In this document: positions 46,528 through 54,877 of the stretch, in pieces
How the letters are laid out: every line of letters begins with the position of its first letter
How positions within the stretch are numbered: position 1 is the stretch's first letter
Assembly (NCBI GenBank): GCA_937930555.1
Contig: CALHCH010000001.1
Coordinates: forward strand, 1-54,877
Direction of reading: 5' to 3'
Source: Candidatus Absconditabacterales bacterium
Lineage (GTDB): Bacteria; Patescibacteriota; Gracilibacteria; Absconditabacterales; Absconditicoccaceae
DNA length: 54,877 nucleotides
Program-made: the position numbers and the translations under genes
The notes under the pieces: model-generated
What the model saw: the letters and a program-made list of their open reading frames with translations, nothing else
Databases searched by the model: none
What the model was told of the DNA's origin: nothing

Positions 46528-47412
46528 ATGCACTCGACGCACGCCACACATATCCACTCCCATCACTCCCCAAATCACCAGGTCGCACTGGTTACTTTTC
46601 AGGTGGAGGAAGTATTTGATTTTGCAGAGTGACAGTTTGTGATGATAGAAGCTGAGATGCCTGTACAACGCTCTTCTGATTCTTTGCACATCAGTCAGCA
46701 GACTTCTTCTGATGCTGACAGCAATGCAATACATCTCGAAGGTGGTCAAAACACCCGTAGAACAATAAAAAAACCATACAGCATCGCGAGCACCTCTCGC
46801 CAGATGCAAGAATCCAAGCAGATCAGCTTCGTGGTAAAAAAAGCATCCGAAGATGGTATGTCTCACTATCTGACACAGATTATACAACCAGGCAATCAAA
46901 TAACTGTAAAATGACCAGTCTGACACTATACAGATAGTCTAACACATCCCAACTATCTCCTCATCTCCACAGGGAGTGGGTTATCACCCAATGTAGGATT
47001 ATTTGATCATCTGGTATATGGATGATGAACATACAACCATATCATAAATATCTATGGCGAAAGAACGCACGCAGATATCGTACCAGAAATATTTGACCTA
47101 TTTACCCAACATGGACAGGACAATATAGACAACTTTTTTCACCTCTCTCGTGAACAAGACGCAACGATTTTTTCAAACAATTCTGTTGTCCCCTGACAAG
47201 GGGAAGGGGTCCCCTTTGGGGTAGGGGTTTGAGCAACATGAGCAGTATTTCTCCCCTGACGCATCCAATCCTCCATCCCAGCAGCTATACAAAAACTCGG
47301 CACCAACACCTCATGTTTCTTGTGCGGAAAACCTGAGATGGTAGATGAAGTGAGACAGATATTGATGGAATTATGATTAGAGTGAGAGGATATTACTTTT
47401 GAGAAGTATTAA
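46528..47412 (+). CDS. Ferredoxin-NADP(+) reductase-like flavoprotein
   Basis: ATG 46528 to TAA 47410, 294 residues. FAD-binding barrel with KKPYSIAST (RxYSxxS motif, Arg replaced by Lys), QITVKGPVGHYT, then the nicotinamide domain LLISTGSGLSPNVGLFDHLV and the C-terminal CFLCGKPEMVDEVRQILMEL. The latter is the FNR-superfamily CG-x(2)-x-M end. A low-complexity Ser/Asp/Gln insertion of about 30 residues lies in the barrel, and a GC-rich element is inserted in frame at 47190-47229. It likely transfers electrons between NAD(P)H and a small electron carrier. The neighbour on the opposite strand is an iron-dependent hydroxylase-like gene, a possible partner. Confidence 0.85.
47190..47229. repeat. 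GC-rich palindromic element inside the flavoprotein gene
   Basis: CCCCTGACAAGGGGAAGGGG and CCCCTTTGGGGTAGGGG arms; read in frame as PGQGEGVPFGVGV, between the nucleotide fold strands. Confidence 0.7.
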
Positions 47413-48109
47413 ATTTCTTATTACATACAGTTCCACATACTTGATCCCAAAACTTAAAGTACAATGCATAATTTCAAGCATTATGCTCGTGGTGATTGTC
47501 ATGCCACTCACTCCAGGCTATATGTTTTCATCGCCAACTTTTTCTCATGGCTTCAGAATTTACGTGGCTTCAAGAATGAATATAGGTATTCCAAAAGTTA
47601 AAGATCAAAATATATATAGACACTGAAATAAAGTGTATATCTCAAGTAAGCATAATCATTAATAAACTATACCATACCAAGAATGAAAAATTAACAATTA
47701 CTTCCCAAACATCAAAACTAAGACTCGTATGAGCAGTAGGCGTTAAGCTTGCATGATGCACAGCATGTATCTTTCCGTATACAGCTTTTCCATGCATGGC
47801 TCTGTGAGTTCGGTAAAAATAAGTATCCGATAAAACAATTAGAAAGAGTATATTTAAAACTATACGAACAACATCAAAACTACTGTTTACCTCATACAAT
47901 CAGTACTTATACAACAAATAGATAACTGGTGCACTCACCAGAGGTATGAGTAAAAGATTTCTCCATATATATTTTCTTTCAAATTTATGTTGTCTTTCTG
48001 GGGCTTCCTTATCTTGAATCTTCTTTTGTTCAAGATATTCAGAAAATGATGGATATATAGATCCTGTAAAAATAAATATAAAAAAGAGAATTTGGAGAAC
48101 GGATTTCAT
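47393..48109 (-). CDS. Fatty-acid hydroxylase / sterol desaturase superfamily membrane protein
   Basis: Track pieces 47900-48109 and 47642-47899 join through TGA and extend to TAA 47393, 238 residues. Three histidine boxes of the di-iron membrane hydroxylase superfamily (PF04116): HRAMHGK, KIHAVHHAS and WHDNHHEHNAGNYALYF, followed by FWDQVCGT. Helices: LQILFFIFIFTGSIY, LLLIPLVSAPVIYLL, IVLNILFLIVLSDTYF, VIVNFSFLVWYSLLMI. The family oxidises lipids and needs an electron donor. Its 3' end overlaps the convergent flavoprotein gene by 20 bp. Substrate unknown. Confidence 0.88.
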
Positions 48110-48202
48110 CTCAAAAAATAAAACAAACTCTCGAAGTGAATTTCACATCAACCAATCAATGAAAGTTTCCATATTACATATTTGAAAAATAAAAGAACAG
48201 TT

Positions 48203-48886
48203 CTAATTCTCCCTCCACTTCCTAATCTCCTCATGATGCCCACTCAATAACACCTCTGGTACATCAAATCACTCCACCTGCTGAGGTCTAGTATATTGGG
48301 GGTATTCGATATTGGTCATATTATGTTCTGGTCTATAGCTCTCGTCTTGTCGGGAGATCTCTTCCTTGATCACGCCCGGGACGAGTCTGGCTGTGGACTC
48401 TATCATCACCATAGCTGGCGTCTCTCCACCCAGCGTCACATATGGTCACAACGATACTACCGCAAAATCATCTCCATACTCCTGCTCACATCGGAGCTTG
48501 ACCCTCTCATCTATCCCCTCATATCTCCCACAGATCAGTACGATATCCGCATACTCATCTACCAGCGTATGAGCCATCTGCTGATCATATATCACCTCAC
48601 TCGGATTGAGTAGCACAACCTTTGTTTTCTTGTTTCTAGATTCTGGATTCTGGATTCTATTGACGACATCTTTGATGGAGTCAATAACTGGCTGCGCTTT
48701 CATCAGCATCCCAGCACCTCCACCATATGGCTCGTCGTCGATCTGTCTATTTTTGTCTGTACAATACTCTCTAGGATTGATAAGATCTACAAAAATCTTC
48801 TCGTCTTCTCTCGCTCTAGCTATCAGCGATGTGGACAAAAAAGAATCGAATATCTCAGGAAAAATAGTTATGATATGATAATGCAT
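48203..48886 (-). CDS. trmD: tRNA (guanine-N1-)-methyltransferase TrmD
   Basis: Methylates G37 next to the anticodon using SAM. ATG 48886 to TAG 48203, 227 residues, extending track 48446-48886 through TGA. IITIFPEIFDSFLSTSLIAR, DDEPYGGGAGMLMKAQPV and LICGRYEGIDERV are the trefoil-knot SAM motifs; C-terminus VPEVLLSGHHEEIRKWR. Normal size. tmk lies 42 bp upstream on the same strand. Confidence 0.97.
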
Positions 48887-48928
48887 AGCGATAATATAAA
48901 ATGAATAATTGATAATTGATGATGCGTA

Positions 48929-49567
48929 TTATCCATTTTCACTCATCAATCATCAATTTTGTATAACACTCAAGACATTGCTAAACACCTCCTCCACACT
49001 CCCACTCGCATCTACTCTCCTTATCAGATCTGCCGTAGGTCAGAACCCAAACAACATCTCATATCACTCATATATCTTGTGACTAAATGCCGCCTTTCTT
49101 TTTTCAAACTTATCGCCATCTCCATCAAAAGTCCTCGCAAGTCACTCATCTACATCCAGATCCATAAACAAGATCACATCCGGCATAGTATCTCTCACGG
49201 CTTGTTGATTGATCTCTCGGACTCTATCCATACCCATACCCTGGGCTACTCACTGTATAGCCAGCGAACTACAAAAACACCTATCAGATATCACGATCGC
49301 TCATCTCTCTAGAGCTGGTCTCACCAGCGACTCGAGGAGCTGTGCTCTGGCACTAGCATACAGGTATATATCAGTCAGCGGACTCATCTCTTCTCAGAAT
49401 TCCGTCCCCTGCACCAATACCCTAATCGCCTCAGCGATCTCTGTCCCACCTGGTTCTCTGATCTCTATCACCTCCCTCTCAGGATACTGATCACGAAACC
49501 ACTCCGCAAGCTTCTTGCTCTGAGTAGATTTTCATGTTCAGACGACTCATTCTAGGACGATGTACAT
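48929..49567 (-). CDS. tmk: Thymidylate kinase
   Basis: Phosphorylates dTMP to dTDP. Not in the track; ATG 49567 to TAA 48929, 212 residues. P-loop GVVGTGKSTQSKKLAEW, the DRY-like motif SDRCFCSSLAIQG, the LFMDLDVDEGLARTF segment and EPGGTEIAEAIR are the usual landmarks. TGA supplies several P-loop-side glycines. Coupled to trmD. Confidence 0.94.
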
Positions 49568-49604
49568 AGGGTGTTTTTATGGATATGTGATTTTTTAGCA
49601 AAAG

Positions 49605-49635
49605 AAAAAGGGGATTGAAAATTCAATCCCCTTTT
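49605..49635. terminator. Intrinsic terminator, bidirectional
   Basis: AAAAGGGGATTG AAAATT CAATCCCCTTTT. It ends the 49662-50228 gene on the minus strand. Confidence 0.85.
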
Positions 49636-49661
49636 AAGCTGTTTCTAAATAGCATTACTAC

Positions 49662-50228
49662 CTAGATTATTGACAATACGATGACGCAAACCACCTCTTC
49701 GTCATTAATGAAATATTGATTTCCAATTGTTTCAAGATTCTTAAGATCAAAGTAATCTAGACGATTCTCCCTATATTTTACATGATCAAGATTTATCCAT
49801 TCATAATCAATAAAAGATTTCTCAGTTATGATAATAAAAGACAGCCTCTCAAAATCATTCTCAAGGTAATTTAAAATAACCTTACCGTTTTCATCAAAAG
49901 TGAGATTAGATATCTGCATAGACTCAAAGACTATCGGTTTGGATGTTAGATTTTTAATGTCTAAAGATTCTTTAGTTAATATAACATCAGAATTTTTAAT
50001 AGGCTTATCATCTCCACTCATGACAACACGAACAGGGGTATGTCCGGTATTCCAAGATTTGTTATTAGGAAGCTTATTCGCCTCTACTGATGCTTTATTT
50101 AAGATAAGATCAACCCTCTGACCTACCAAATGATCTCCATTATAATTAGCTGAGATTAGCACCTCAAAAGATTGAGCTGAAGAGAAAAGCACAAAAAGGG
50201 AAAAAACAATTACAAGCATTTTTTTCAT
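49662..50228 (-). CDS. Orphan secreted protein of unknown function (188 aa)
   Basis: Continuous ORF, no TGA, stop TAG. Signal peptide MKKMLVIVFSLFVLFSSAQS, then a mostly beta-strand-like mature part of about 168 residues (VRVVMSGDDKPIKNSDVILT, LTFDENGKVILNYLEND). One Cys near the end. No family recognised. Own promoter (50273-50300) and terminator; divergent from tyrS. Same cassette style as the other orphan genes. Confidence 0.78.
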   Translation of the reverse strand: MKKMLVIVFSLFVLFSSAQSFEVLISANYNGDHLVGQRVDLILNKASVEANKLPNNKSWNTGHTPVRVVMSGDDKPIKNSDVILTKESLDIKNLTSKPIVFESMQISNLTFDENGKVILNYLENDFERLSFIIITEKSFIDYEWINLDHVKYRENRLDYFDLKNLETIGNQYFINDEEVVCVIVLSII

Positions 50229-50272
50229 TTTTATTGATTTAGATTAATAATGTAGGAATTTAACTCATAAAG

Positions 50273-50300
50273 TTTATATGAATATAAAGTTATTTGTCAA
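50273..50300 (-). promoter_or_regulatory. Promoter of the 50228 orphan gene
   Basis: Minus strand TTGACA, 16-bp spacer, TATAAA. Confidence 0.7.
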
Positions 50301-50381
50301 TACTAACCTCTCCATTGAAAATCCTGCGCACATACCTACCATACAACCAATAACTATTTACTAATAACTAATCACCATACT

Positions 50382-51677
50382 ATGAACCTACAAGAAGAAA
50401 TAACAGCCCGTGGACTACTAAAACAAGCCACGGATGAAAAACTTTTTGAGCTCTACGACAAGGGTGGACAGACGCTATATGTCGGGATGGATCCAACCGC
50501 TGACTCACTTCATCTTTGAAATTTTGTCTGATTTATGCACGCCTTGCAGTATATGAAGAGGTGAAATAAATTGATATTTATCGTGTGAGGAGCGACAGGG
50601 ATGATCGGTGATCCAGGAGGTAAAAATAGTGAAAGAAATTTTTTGGATGAAGACATCCTCGCACATAATGTGGGTAGGATATACAAACAGGTGGAGGCAA
50701 TTCTAGCAAACATCACAGAGATCTCTGGTGAGACCTTTGAGTTTGAGATCAAAAATAATCTGGACTTTTTCAAAGACATGAACTATCTAGAATTTCTCAG
50801 AAAAGTAGGAAAATACATCACAGTAAACAATATGATGCACAAAGAAACCGTGAAAAGAAGATTGGAGACGGATGATCAGTCGATTTCGTATACGGAGTTT
50901 AGTTATATGCTAATCCAGGGATATGATTTTGTGAGATTGCACGATGATCACGACTGCAAGCTCCAGATAGCTGGGTCCGATCAGCGAGGCAATGTCGTAA
51001 CAGGTATAGAACTCATCAATAAAATAAGCGAAAAAGAAAATAAAGACGCCTATGGTGCGACTACTCCTCTCATCTTGGATAGTACGGGCAAGAAGTTTGG
51101 GAAATCTGAGGGCAATGCGCTCTGGCTCTCTCCAGAAAAAAACAGCCCATATACGGTATATAATTATTTTATGAATGTGAGTGACGAGGATGTGGAGAGA
51201 TATCTCAAGATATTCTCAGTCAAGTCACTGAGTGAGATACAGGATATAGTGACACAACACAACACATCTCCAGAACTCAGACAATGACAAAAATCACTGG
51301 CACATCTCGTGACACAGATAATCTTCGGGACGCAGGCTGCGGACAATTGTGTATTGGTCCAGGAGACGCTATATGGTGGATGAGATATGATCAGCAAGAT
51401 AGCATGACTAGATAGTGATCAAATCATATCACTAAATAATTCTACCTGATGAACCAATTGAGACTGATGAAGACTTGTAGAGGTACTCGTCCAGACATGA
51501 TTGTGTGAGTCCAACGGTGAAGCAAAAAAAGCTATCAAAAATAATGCTATCTCACTCAACGAAAACAAGATCACGGACATCTGATACGAAATATCAGATC
51601 AAGATCGAATAAATGACAAAATTATCTTGCTCAAAAAGGGAAAGAAAACATACAAGACACTACTCAAAGCATCCTAA
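50382..51677 (+). CDS. tyrS: Tyrosyl-tRNA synthetase
   Basis: ATG 50382 to TAA 51675, 431 residues. Class I signatures: HLGN (HIGH-like, Gly encoded by TGA) within TADSLHLGNFVGFMHALQYM, and KKFGKSEGNA for KMSKS. Tyr-binding LYVGMDPTADS, QIAGSDQRGN and YDFVRLHDDHDCKLQ are intact. The C-terminal S4-like domain ends the protein. Followed by a strong terminator. Confidence 0.97.
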
Positions 51678-51706
51678 GTGCGAAAATTGAAAATAACTCT
51701 AGAGAG

Positions 51707-51730
51707 ATAAGCCAATTTGGCTTATTTTTT
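51707..51730 (+). terminator. Intrinsic terminator of tyrS
   Basis: ATAAGCCAATTTGGCTTATTTTTT, 30 bp after the stop. Confidence 0.85.
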
Positions 51731-51734
51731 GTAT

Positions 51735-51766
51735 AAAAAAAGAGCAGACTGGATCAGCCTGCTCTT
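51735..51766 (-). terminator. Intrinsic terminator of the 51785 gene
   Basis: AAAAAAAGAGCAG and CTGCTCTT around an 11-nt loop, T run on the minus transcript. Confidence 0.8.
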
Positions 51767-51784
51767 CAAAAGATCATGTTCGAT

Positions 51785-52207
51785 TTAATCATGCATAAAT
51801 TTCAATCTCTCCCAGAATATCAAAAATATTGCAAATATGAGAGATAGAACAAATACAGCCTTCATCCAGCTATGATTGGTTGGTGCTATATTTGAAAATA
51901 GTAGCATTCCCATAACTATGGCTGTCATTGTATATGCTAAACCAGCAAAATAATAATAAGCAGATAGTTTATACGCAGTTCGCTCAATAAGCACAAGCAG
52001 TATGCTTGCAGAAAATAAACCACTAAGTGCTGATACTAGAATGCCCAAACACATTTCGCCATCATATCCTTTCTGTCCTATACTATTGAATGCAATAACA
52101 ATCAATGCTAAAAATACAAAAAGATATGTAATTGATAATGAAAAAGAAAGTGCAAATAATTGTTGATCTTTTCTTTCTGTTAAAATACTAGATACATCAG
52201 TGTTCAT
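51785..52207 (-). CDS. Orphan membrane protein (140 aa)
   Basis: Best start ATG 52207 (MNTDVSSILTERKDQQ); stop TAA; no TGA. Four helices: ALSFSLSITYLFVFLALIVI, LGILVSALSGLFSASILLVL, YYYFAGLAYTMTAIVMGMLL and AVFVLSLIFAIFLIFW. No family recognised. A promoter with weak -35 (TTTACT-16-TATCTT, 52231-52258) precedes it, and a terminator follows. It separates tyrS from rsmA. Confidence 0.75.
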   Translation of the reverse strand: MNTDVSSILTERKDQQLFALSFSLSITYLFVFLALIVIAFNSIGQKGYDGEMCLGILVSALSGLFSASILLVLIERTAYKLSAYYYFAGLAYTMTAIVMGMLLFSNIAPTNHSWMKAVFVLSLIFAIFLIFWERLKFMHD

Positions 52208-52230
52208 AATTTTGATTTTAGTTTGTATAT

Positions 52231-52258
52231 AAGATAGCAAAGAAACATCTAAAGTAAA
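52231..52258 (-). promoter_or_regulatory. Possible promoter of the 52207 orphan gene
   Basis: Minus strand TTTACT, 16-bp spacer, TATCTT. Weaker than those of the other orphan genes. Confidence 0.4.
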
Positions 52259-52268
52259 GTAAATACCA

Positions 52269-53099
52269 TTACCTGTTAAGTATCATTCTCATTTCCTCTC
52301 GAGTAAGCTCCTGCACTCTCTTCATCTCCAGCTCATCTGGCAACACAAAACTCTCCAGATCATCTTTTCTCATCTTTCGGATTTTTCTCATCGTCTTCCT
52401 CGTATACTGAGATACGATGTCTAGAAACTCCACCATACGATCAAAATCTATATTCGAACACTCTCCCTCTCCTTTTGGGAGAGGGCCGGGGTGAGGGTTT
52501 TTCTTTTTGCGAAACGAGACGACCGCACTTTGTACTTTGGGTGGTGGATCAAATGCAGTAGCTGAGACCAAGAAATTATATTCTATATCATATCCATAAT
52601 TCAACAGCCATCGGAGATAGGATTTTTGTTTAGTATCGGTTGCTATTTTTTGTGCCACTTCTTTTTGGATCAAAAACACTCCTCCAGGCACATCAGAATC
52701 CACAAAGAATTTTCTAAAAATAGGGCTCGTGATATAGTATGGGAGATTGCCTACTACCAACGTCTCGCTGTATTCCAAACTTTCTCCCTCTCCTAGCGGA
52801 GCGGTTGGGAGAGGGCTGGGGTGAGGGTGGTTTTGCTGCAACACATCTCACCATACGATCTGCAGATCTGGATGAGATACCTCAAAAGGTGTAAGGTATG
52901 ATTCTAGCGTAGTATCTATCTCCATCAATCTCACTGTACGGAAACTATCCACTATCAGTCTAGTCAGCACTCACTGCCCTGGTCCTATCTCTACCAGCTG
53001 ATCACATCACAGCTCCTGGCCCAATCACAAAACAGTATCAGCTATACGAGCCAATACCGTCTGGTCAGACAAAAAATGTTGTCAAAATTTCCTTCACAT
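52269..53099 (-). CDS. rsmA: 16S rRNA dimethyladenosine transferase RsmA (KsgA)
   Basis: Dimethylates two adenosines near the 3' end of 16S rRNA. ATG 53099 to TAA 52269, 276 residues, extending the track ORF upstream through TGA. RKFGQHFLSDQTVLARIADT, SAM motif I VEIGPGQGVLTRL and catalytic NLPYYITSPIFRKFF are present. Two palindromic elements are inserted in frame: PHPSPLPTAPLGEGE just before the NLPYY motif and NPHPGPLPKGEGE near residue 195. Both are read in the same frame and give similar peptides. LRR lipoproteins lie upstream. Confidence 0.95.
52459..52500. repeat. GC-rich palindromic element inside rsmA (second)
   Basis: CTCTCCCTCTCCTTTTGGGA GAGGGCCGGGGTGAGGG. Same family as 52781-52830; encodes NPHPGPLPKGEGE. 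Confidence 0.8.
52781..52830. repeat. GC-rich palindromic element inside rsmA (first)
   Basis: TCTCCCTCTCCTAGCGGAGC GGTTGGGAGAGGGCTGGGGT GAGGG; encodes PHPSPLPTAPLGEGES. Confidence 0.8.
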
Positions 53100-53121
53100 A
53101 ATGCACTATATCTAAACAATC

Positions 53122-53149
53122 GTCATTGCGAGCGAAGCGTGGCAATCTC
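53122..53149. repeat. GTCATTGCGAG-type repeat
   Basis: GTCATTGCGAGCGAAGCGTG GCAATCTC, between rsmA and the LRR gene, close to the copies around the GIY-YIG gene. Confidence 0.85.
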
Positions 53150-53154
53150 ATGAT

Positions 53155-53802
53155 CTACAAACTTAATCCCGGTATCTTATCCAACAAATCCTGCGCTCAT
53201 TGCTTAAACTCATTGTATGTTACATTCACTTCTTTTAGTTTATCGAGATATTGCAGTAGATCTAGATCTTTGAGCTTGTTTCGCTCTAGTCACAATTTTT
53301 GTAAATCCTTGAGATATTGCAATCACTCAAGATTTTCTAGATAGTTTTCTCACAACTGGAGCTCAATCACACCTACCAGCAACTCCACACCCGATAGATC
53401 TTTGAGGTTATTGCGAGCTAGATTGAGCCTCTCTAGATTTGCCATCAGTGGAAATCACACCAGAGAATCTATATCATTATTTGAGAGATCAAGATCTTTG
53501 AGATTTGGCAAGCAATCCAATCATTGTGGTGAAGAGATACGATTATTGCTTAGATCTAGAGAAGTAATTTTGCTGAGATCAGCTTGATTGAGAAGACTAC
53601 AAATATCAGGCACAGCTGGCAAATCCAGACCTGACAAATCAAGATGTCAGGTAGTAGAAATCCTGCTAGCAAGCGCATAGGTATCATCAGCCTGCTCTAG
53701 GCTATGCTGTTTATCTCATTCTACTACTTTATGTATGCCACTTTGGATGGTAGATGCACAACCACTAAGGATTAACAAAACTCACAATAGCAATAACTTC
53801 AT
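53155..53802 (-). CDS. Leucine-rich-repeat lipoprotein 1
   Basis: Not in the track. ATG 53802 to TAG 53155, 215 residues. Signal with lipobox LLILSGCAS, so probably lipid-anchored. LRR array of the LxxLxLxxNxI type: ITSLDLSNNRISSPQGLDCL, LKDLDLSNNDIDSLVGF, LERLNLARNNLKDLSGVEL, VIELQLGENYLENLEGL, LQKLGLERNKLKDLDLL. Surface recognition or adhesion is inferred from the class. A related protein is directly upstream on the same strand. Confidence 0.88.
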
Positions 53803-53820
53803 CGTAGTATAAATGTAAAA

Positions 53821-54579
53821 TTAGTTGGCTTGTTTAGTAGTTATGTAAGACTTGGTTTTTTCTTCCCAAGCGACGAGAGTATCAGGATCTATATTATTGT
53901 ATTTTGCAGTCACAAATCAAAGATTTGGAAGTGAGTCCAAAAGACTCAATGAAGTGAGTTGATTAAACTCCAATTTAATTTTTTCGAGATCTTGTAACTG
54001 CTCCACTCATTCTAGGGAAACTAAATTATTACGGTACACTTCAAGATTAACTAGTTGTGGGTATGCTCAGATTCACTGTAAGGTGGTCAACTGATTGTGG
54101 GGAATCACCAAAGACTCCATCTGTGATGTATCAATAGCGATGTCTTTGAGAGAACTGATATTATTGTTGTTCAAGAATATTTTTTTTAGTGGTGTGCCTA
54201 CACGCTCCACACTAGTTACCTTGTTGAATGATAAATCAATCTCTGTAAGAAGTGGTAAACATGAAAGATCTACATCAACTATCTCTACATCATTACCTTG
54301 GAGATCTAGACTCTTTACTTGGCTTTTTTGCTCTTCGGTTAGGAGTCAGCACACATCAGGCATCTCGGTAAGTCATAGATTTGCCAATGAAAGAATTTGA
54401 TTTTCTCTAGCAAATATACCTCAAAACTCCTCAATTGGAGACTGGGCAGTACTTGGCTCGGCATCCAAAACAACTCAAGATCACACTCACTCTACCGATG
54501 CGTGAGGCACCAATACCTCATCTCTAGAACACCCAATCAAGACACATCCTATTAACAATAAAGATAGTATACTTTTCAT
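53821..54579 (-). CDS. Leucine-rich-repeat lipoprotein 2
   Basis: Not in the track. ATG 54579 to TAA 53821, 252 residues, stop 18 bp before the start of the first LRR gene. N-terminus MKSILSLLLIGCVLIGCSRD carries a lipobox (LIGC). LRR units: VKSLDLQGNDVEIVDVDLSC, LTEIDLSFNKVTSVERV, LKKIFLNNNNISSLKDIAID, LVNLEVYRNNLVSLEGVEQL, LEKIKLEFNQLTSLSLLDSL. The same MPDVC-LL cap precedes the array as in LRR 1, so the pair arose by duplication. Confidence 0.88.
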
Positions 54580-54637
54580 TCCCGTAGATTACAAAAAAAC
54601 AAAAATAGATGATACTCACTCTGTATTTGTTTGCAAC

Positions 54638-54670
54638 AAAAAAACCAGACTCACGAGGAGTCTGGTTTTT
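54638..54670 (-). terminator. Intrinsic terminator
   Basis: AAAAAAACCAGACT, CACGAGG, AGTCTGGTTTTT. It closes the gene entering from the right edge. Confidence 0.85.
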
Positions 54671-54714
54671 GGACTTAATTCACTAAGTAGGTAACTTTGT
54701 GTGATTGACTATGA

Positions 54715-54877
54715 TTAGTCTACTACAGCAGAGTTACTTACTACAGTGTATCCAAGATTAGGATCCGTAATTGGAGCAAATCCAGGAATAGCAGAATCAT
54801 CAGCTTCAAATGTGATAGCTCCGATTGAGAGATCATCTATCTGAAGTCTAACTGAATCATCACCAGAGTTTACTCAG
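54715..54877 (-). CDS. C-terminal end of an unidentified protein (5' end outside window)
   Basis: The minus frame is open from the window edge to TAA 54715 with TGA = Gly: GVNSGDDSVRLQIDDLSIGA, then AITFEADDSAIPGFAPITDP and ...NSAVVD. It looks like the last strands of a secreted or surface beta-rich protein. Too short to assign. Confidence 0.6.

Noticed and set aside
46513-46926. 137-codon minus-strand ORF
   Set aside because: Shadow of the flavoprotein gene.

Overview
The window reads as a chromosomal segment of a candidate-phyla-radiation bacterium of the Gracilibacteria / Absconditabacteria (BD1-5 / SR1) type, in which UGA encodes glycine (translation table 25). The evidence is direct. 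Almost every housekeeping gene looks broken by TGA in the ORF track, yet the TGA codons fall where the families carry glycine: the MurC nucleotide motif, the TyrRS HLGN motif, RsmA motif I, the GIY-YIG 'LYIG', and uL6, uL14, uL24 and bL12. Genes with clear ends stop at TAA or TAG. I re-read every gene with TGA = Gly, joining ORF-track fragments and recovering genes the track misses. Two orphan genes (entries at 6824 and 27033) have a TGA at their apparent end just before a terminator and are treated as open questions. GC is moderate, genes are compact, uL30 is absent from the spc cluster, and proteins are small, all compatible with CPR.

Layout. 1-4.5 kb (+): end of a VirB4-type ATPase, a membrane protein built of three VirB2/TrbC-like units, and murC. 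4.6-11.3 kb (mostly -): sufS-like cysteine desulfurase, a secreted small protein, two orphan genes, secF, a GIY-YIG gene framed by inverted repeats, an orphan + strand gene, rnc and a membrane protein. 11.5-27 kb (-): nusB, bL32, bL27 with an HhH tail, rpoC, rpoB (separated from rpoC by an orphan gene and repeats), bL34, bS18, bS6, tsf, two membrane proteins, uS2, bL12, uL10 and a probable L10 leader. 27-30 kb: orphan gene, VanW-like protein, GNAT. 30.1-43.5 kb (-): S10/spc ribosomal cluster from secY back to rpsJ and tuf, then tRNA-Phe, -Ile and -Pro. 44.4-47.4 kb (+): two paralogous anchored proteins with HExxH-like motifs and a ferredoxin-reductase-like flavoprotein. 47.4-54.9 kb: fatty-acid-hydroxylase-like membrane enzyme, trmD, tmk, orphan secreted protein, tyrS, orphan membrane protein, rsmA, two LRR lipoproteins and the end of another gene.

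Most of the window is information processing (transcription, ribosome, translation factors, tRNA, rRNA and tRNA modification), protein export (SecY, SecF) and cell w​all (MurC, possibly VanW). Superimposed are (i) GC-rich palindromic elements, several inserted in frame in murC, sufS, rsmA and the flavoprotein gene; (ii) GTCATTGCGAG- and GTCATCCTGA-type intergenic repeats; and (iii) single orphan genes, few or no internal TGA codons, each with a near-consensus promoter with 16-bp spacing and usually its own terminator. The most unusual items are the matching helix-hairpin-helix tails on bL27 and uS10, the in-frame palindromic insertions, and the orphan-gene set with its shared leader motif and terminal TGA codons. 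All assignments come from reading the sequence; no search was run.
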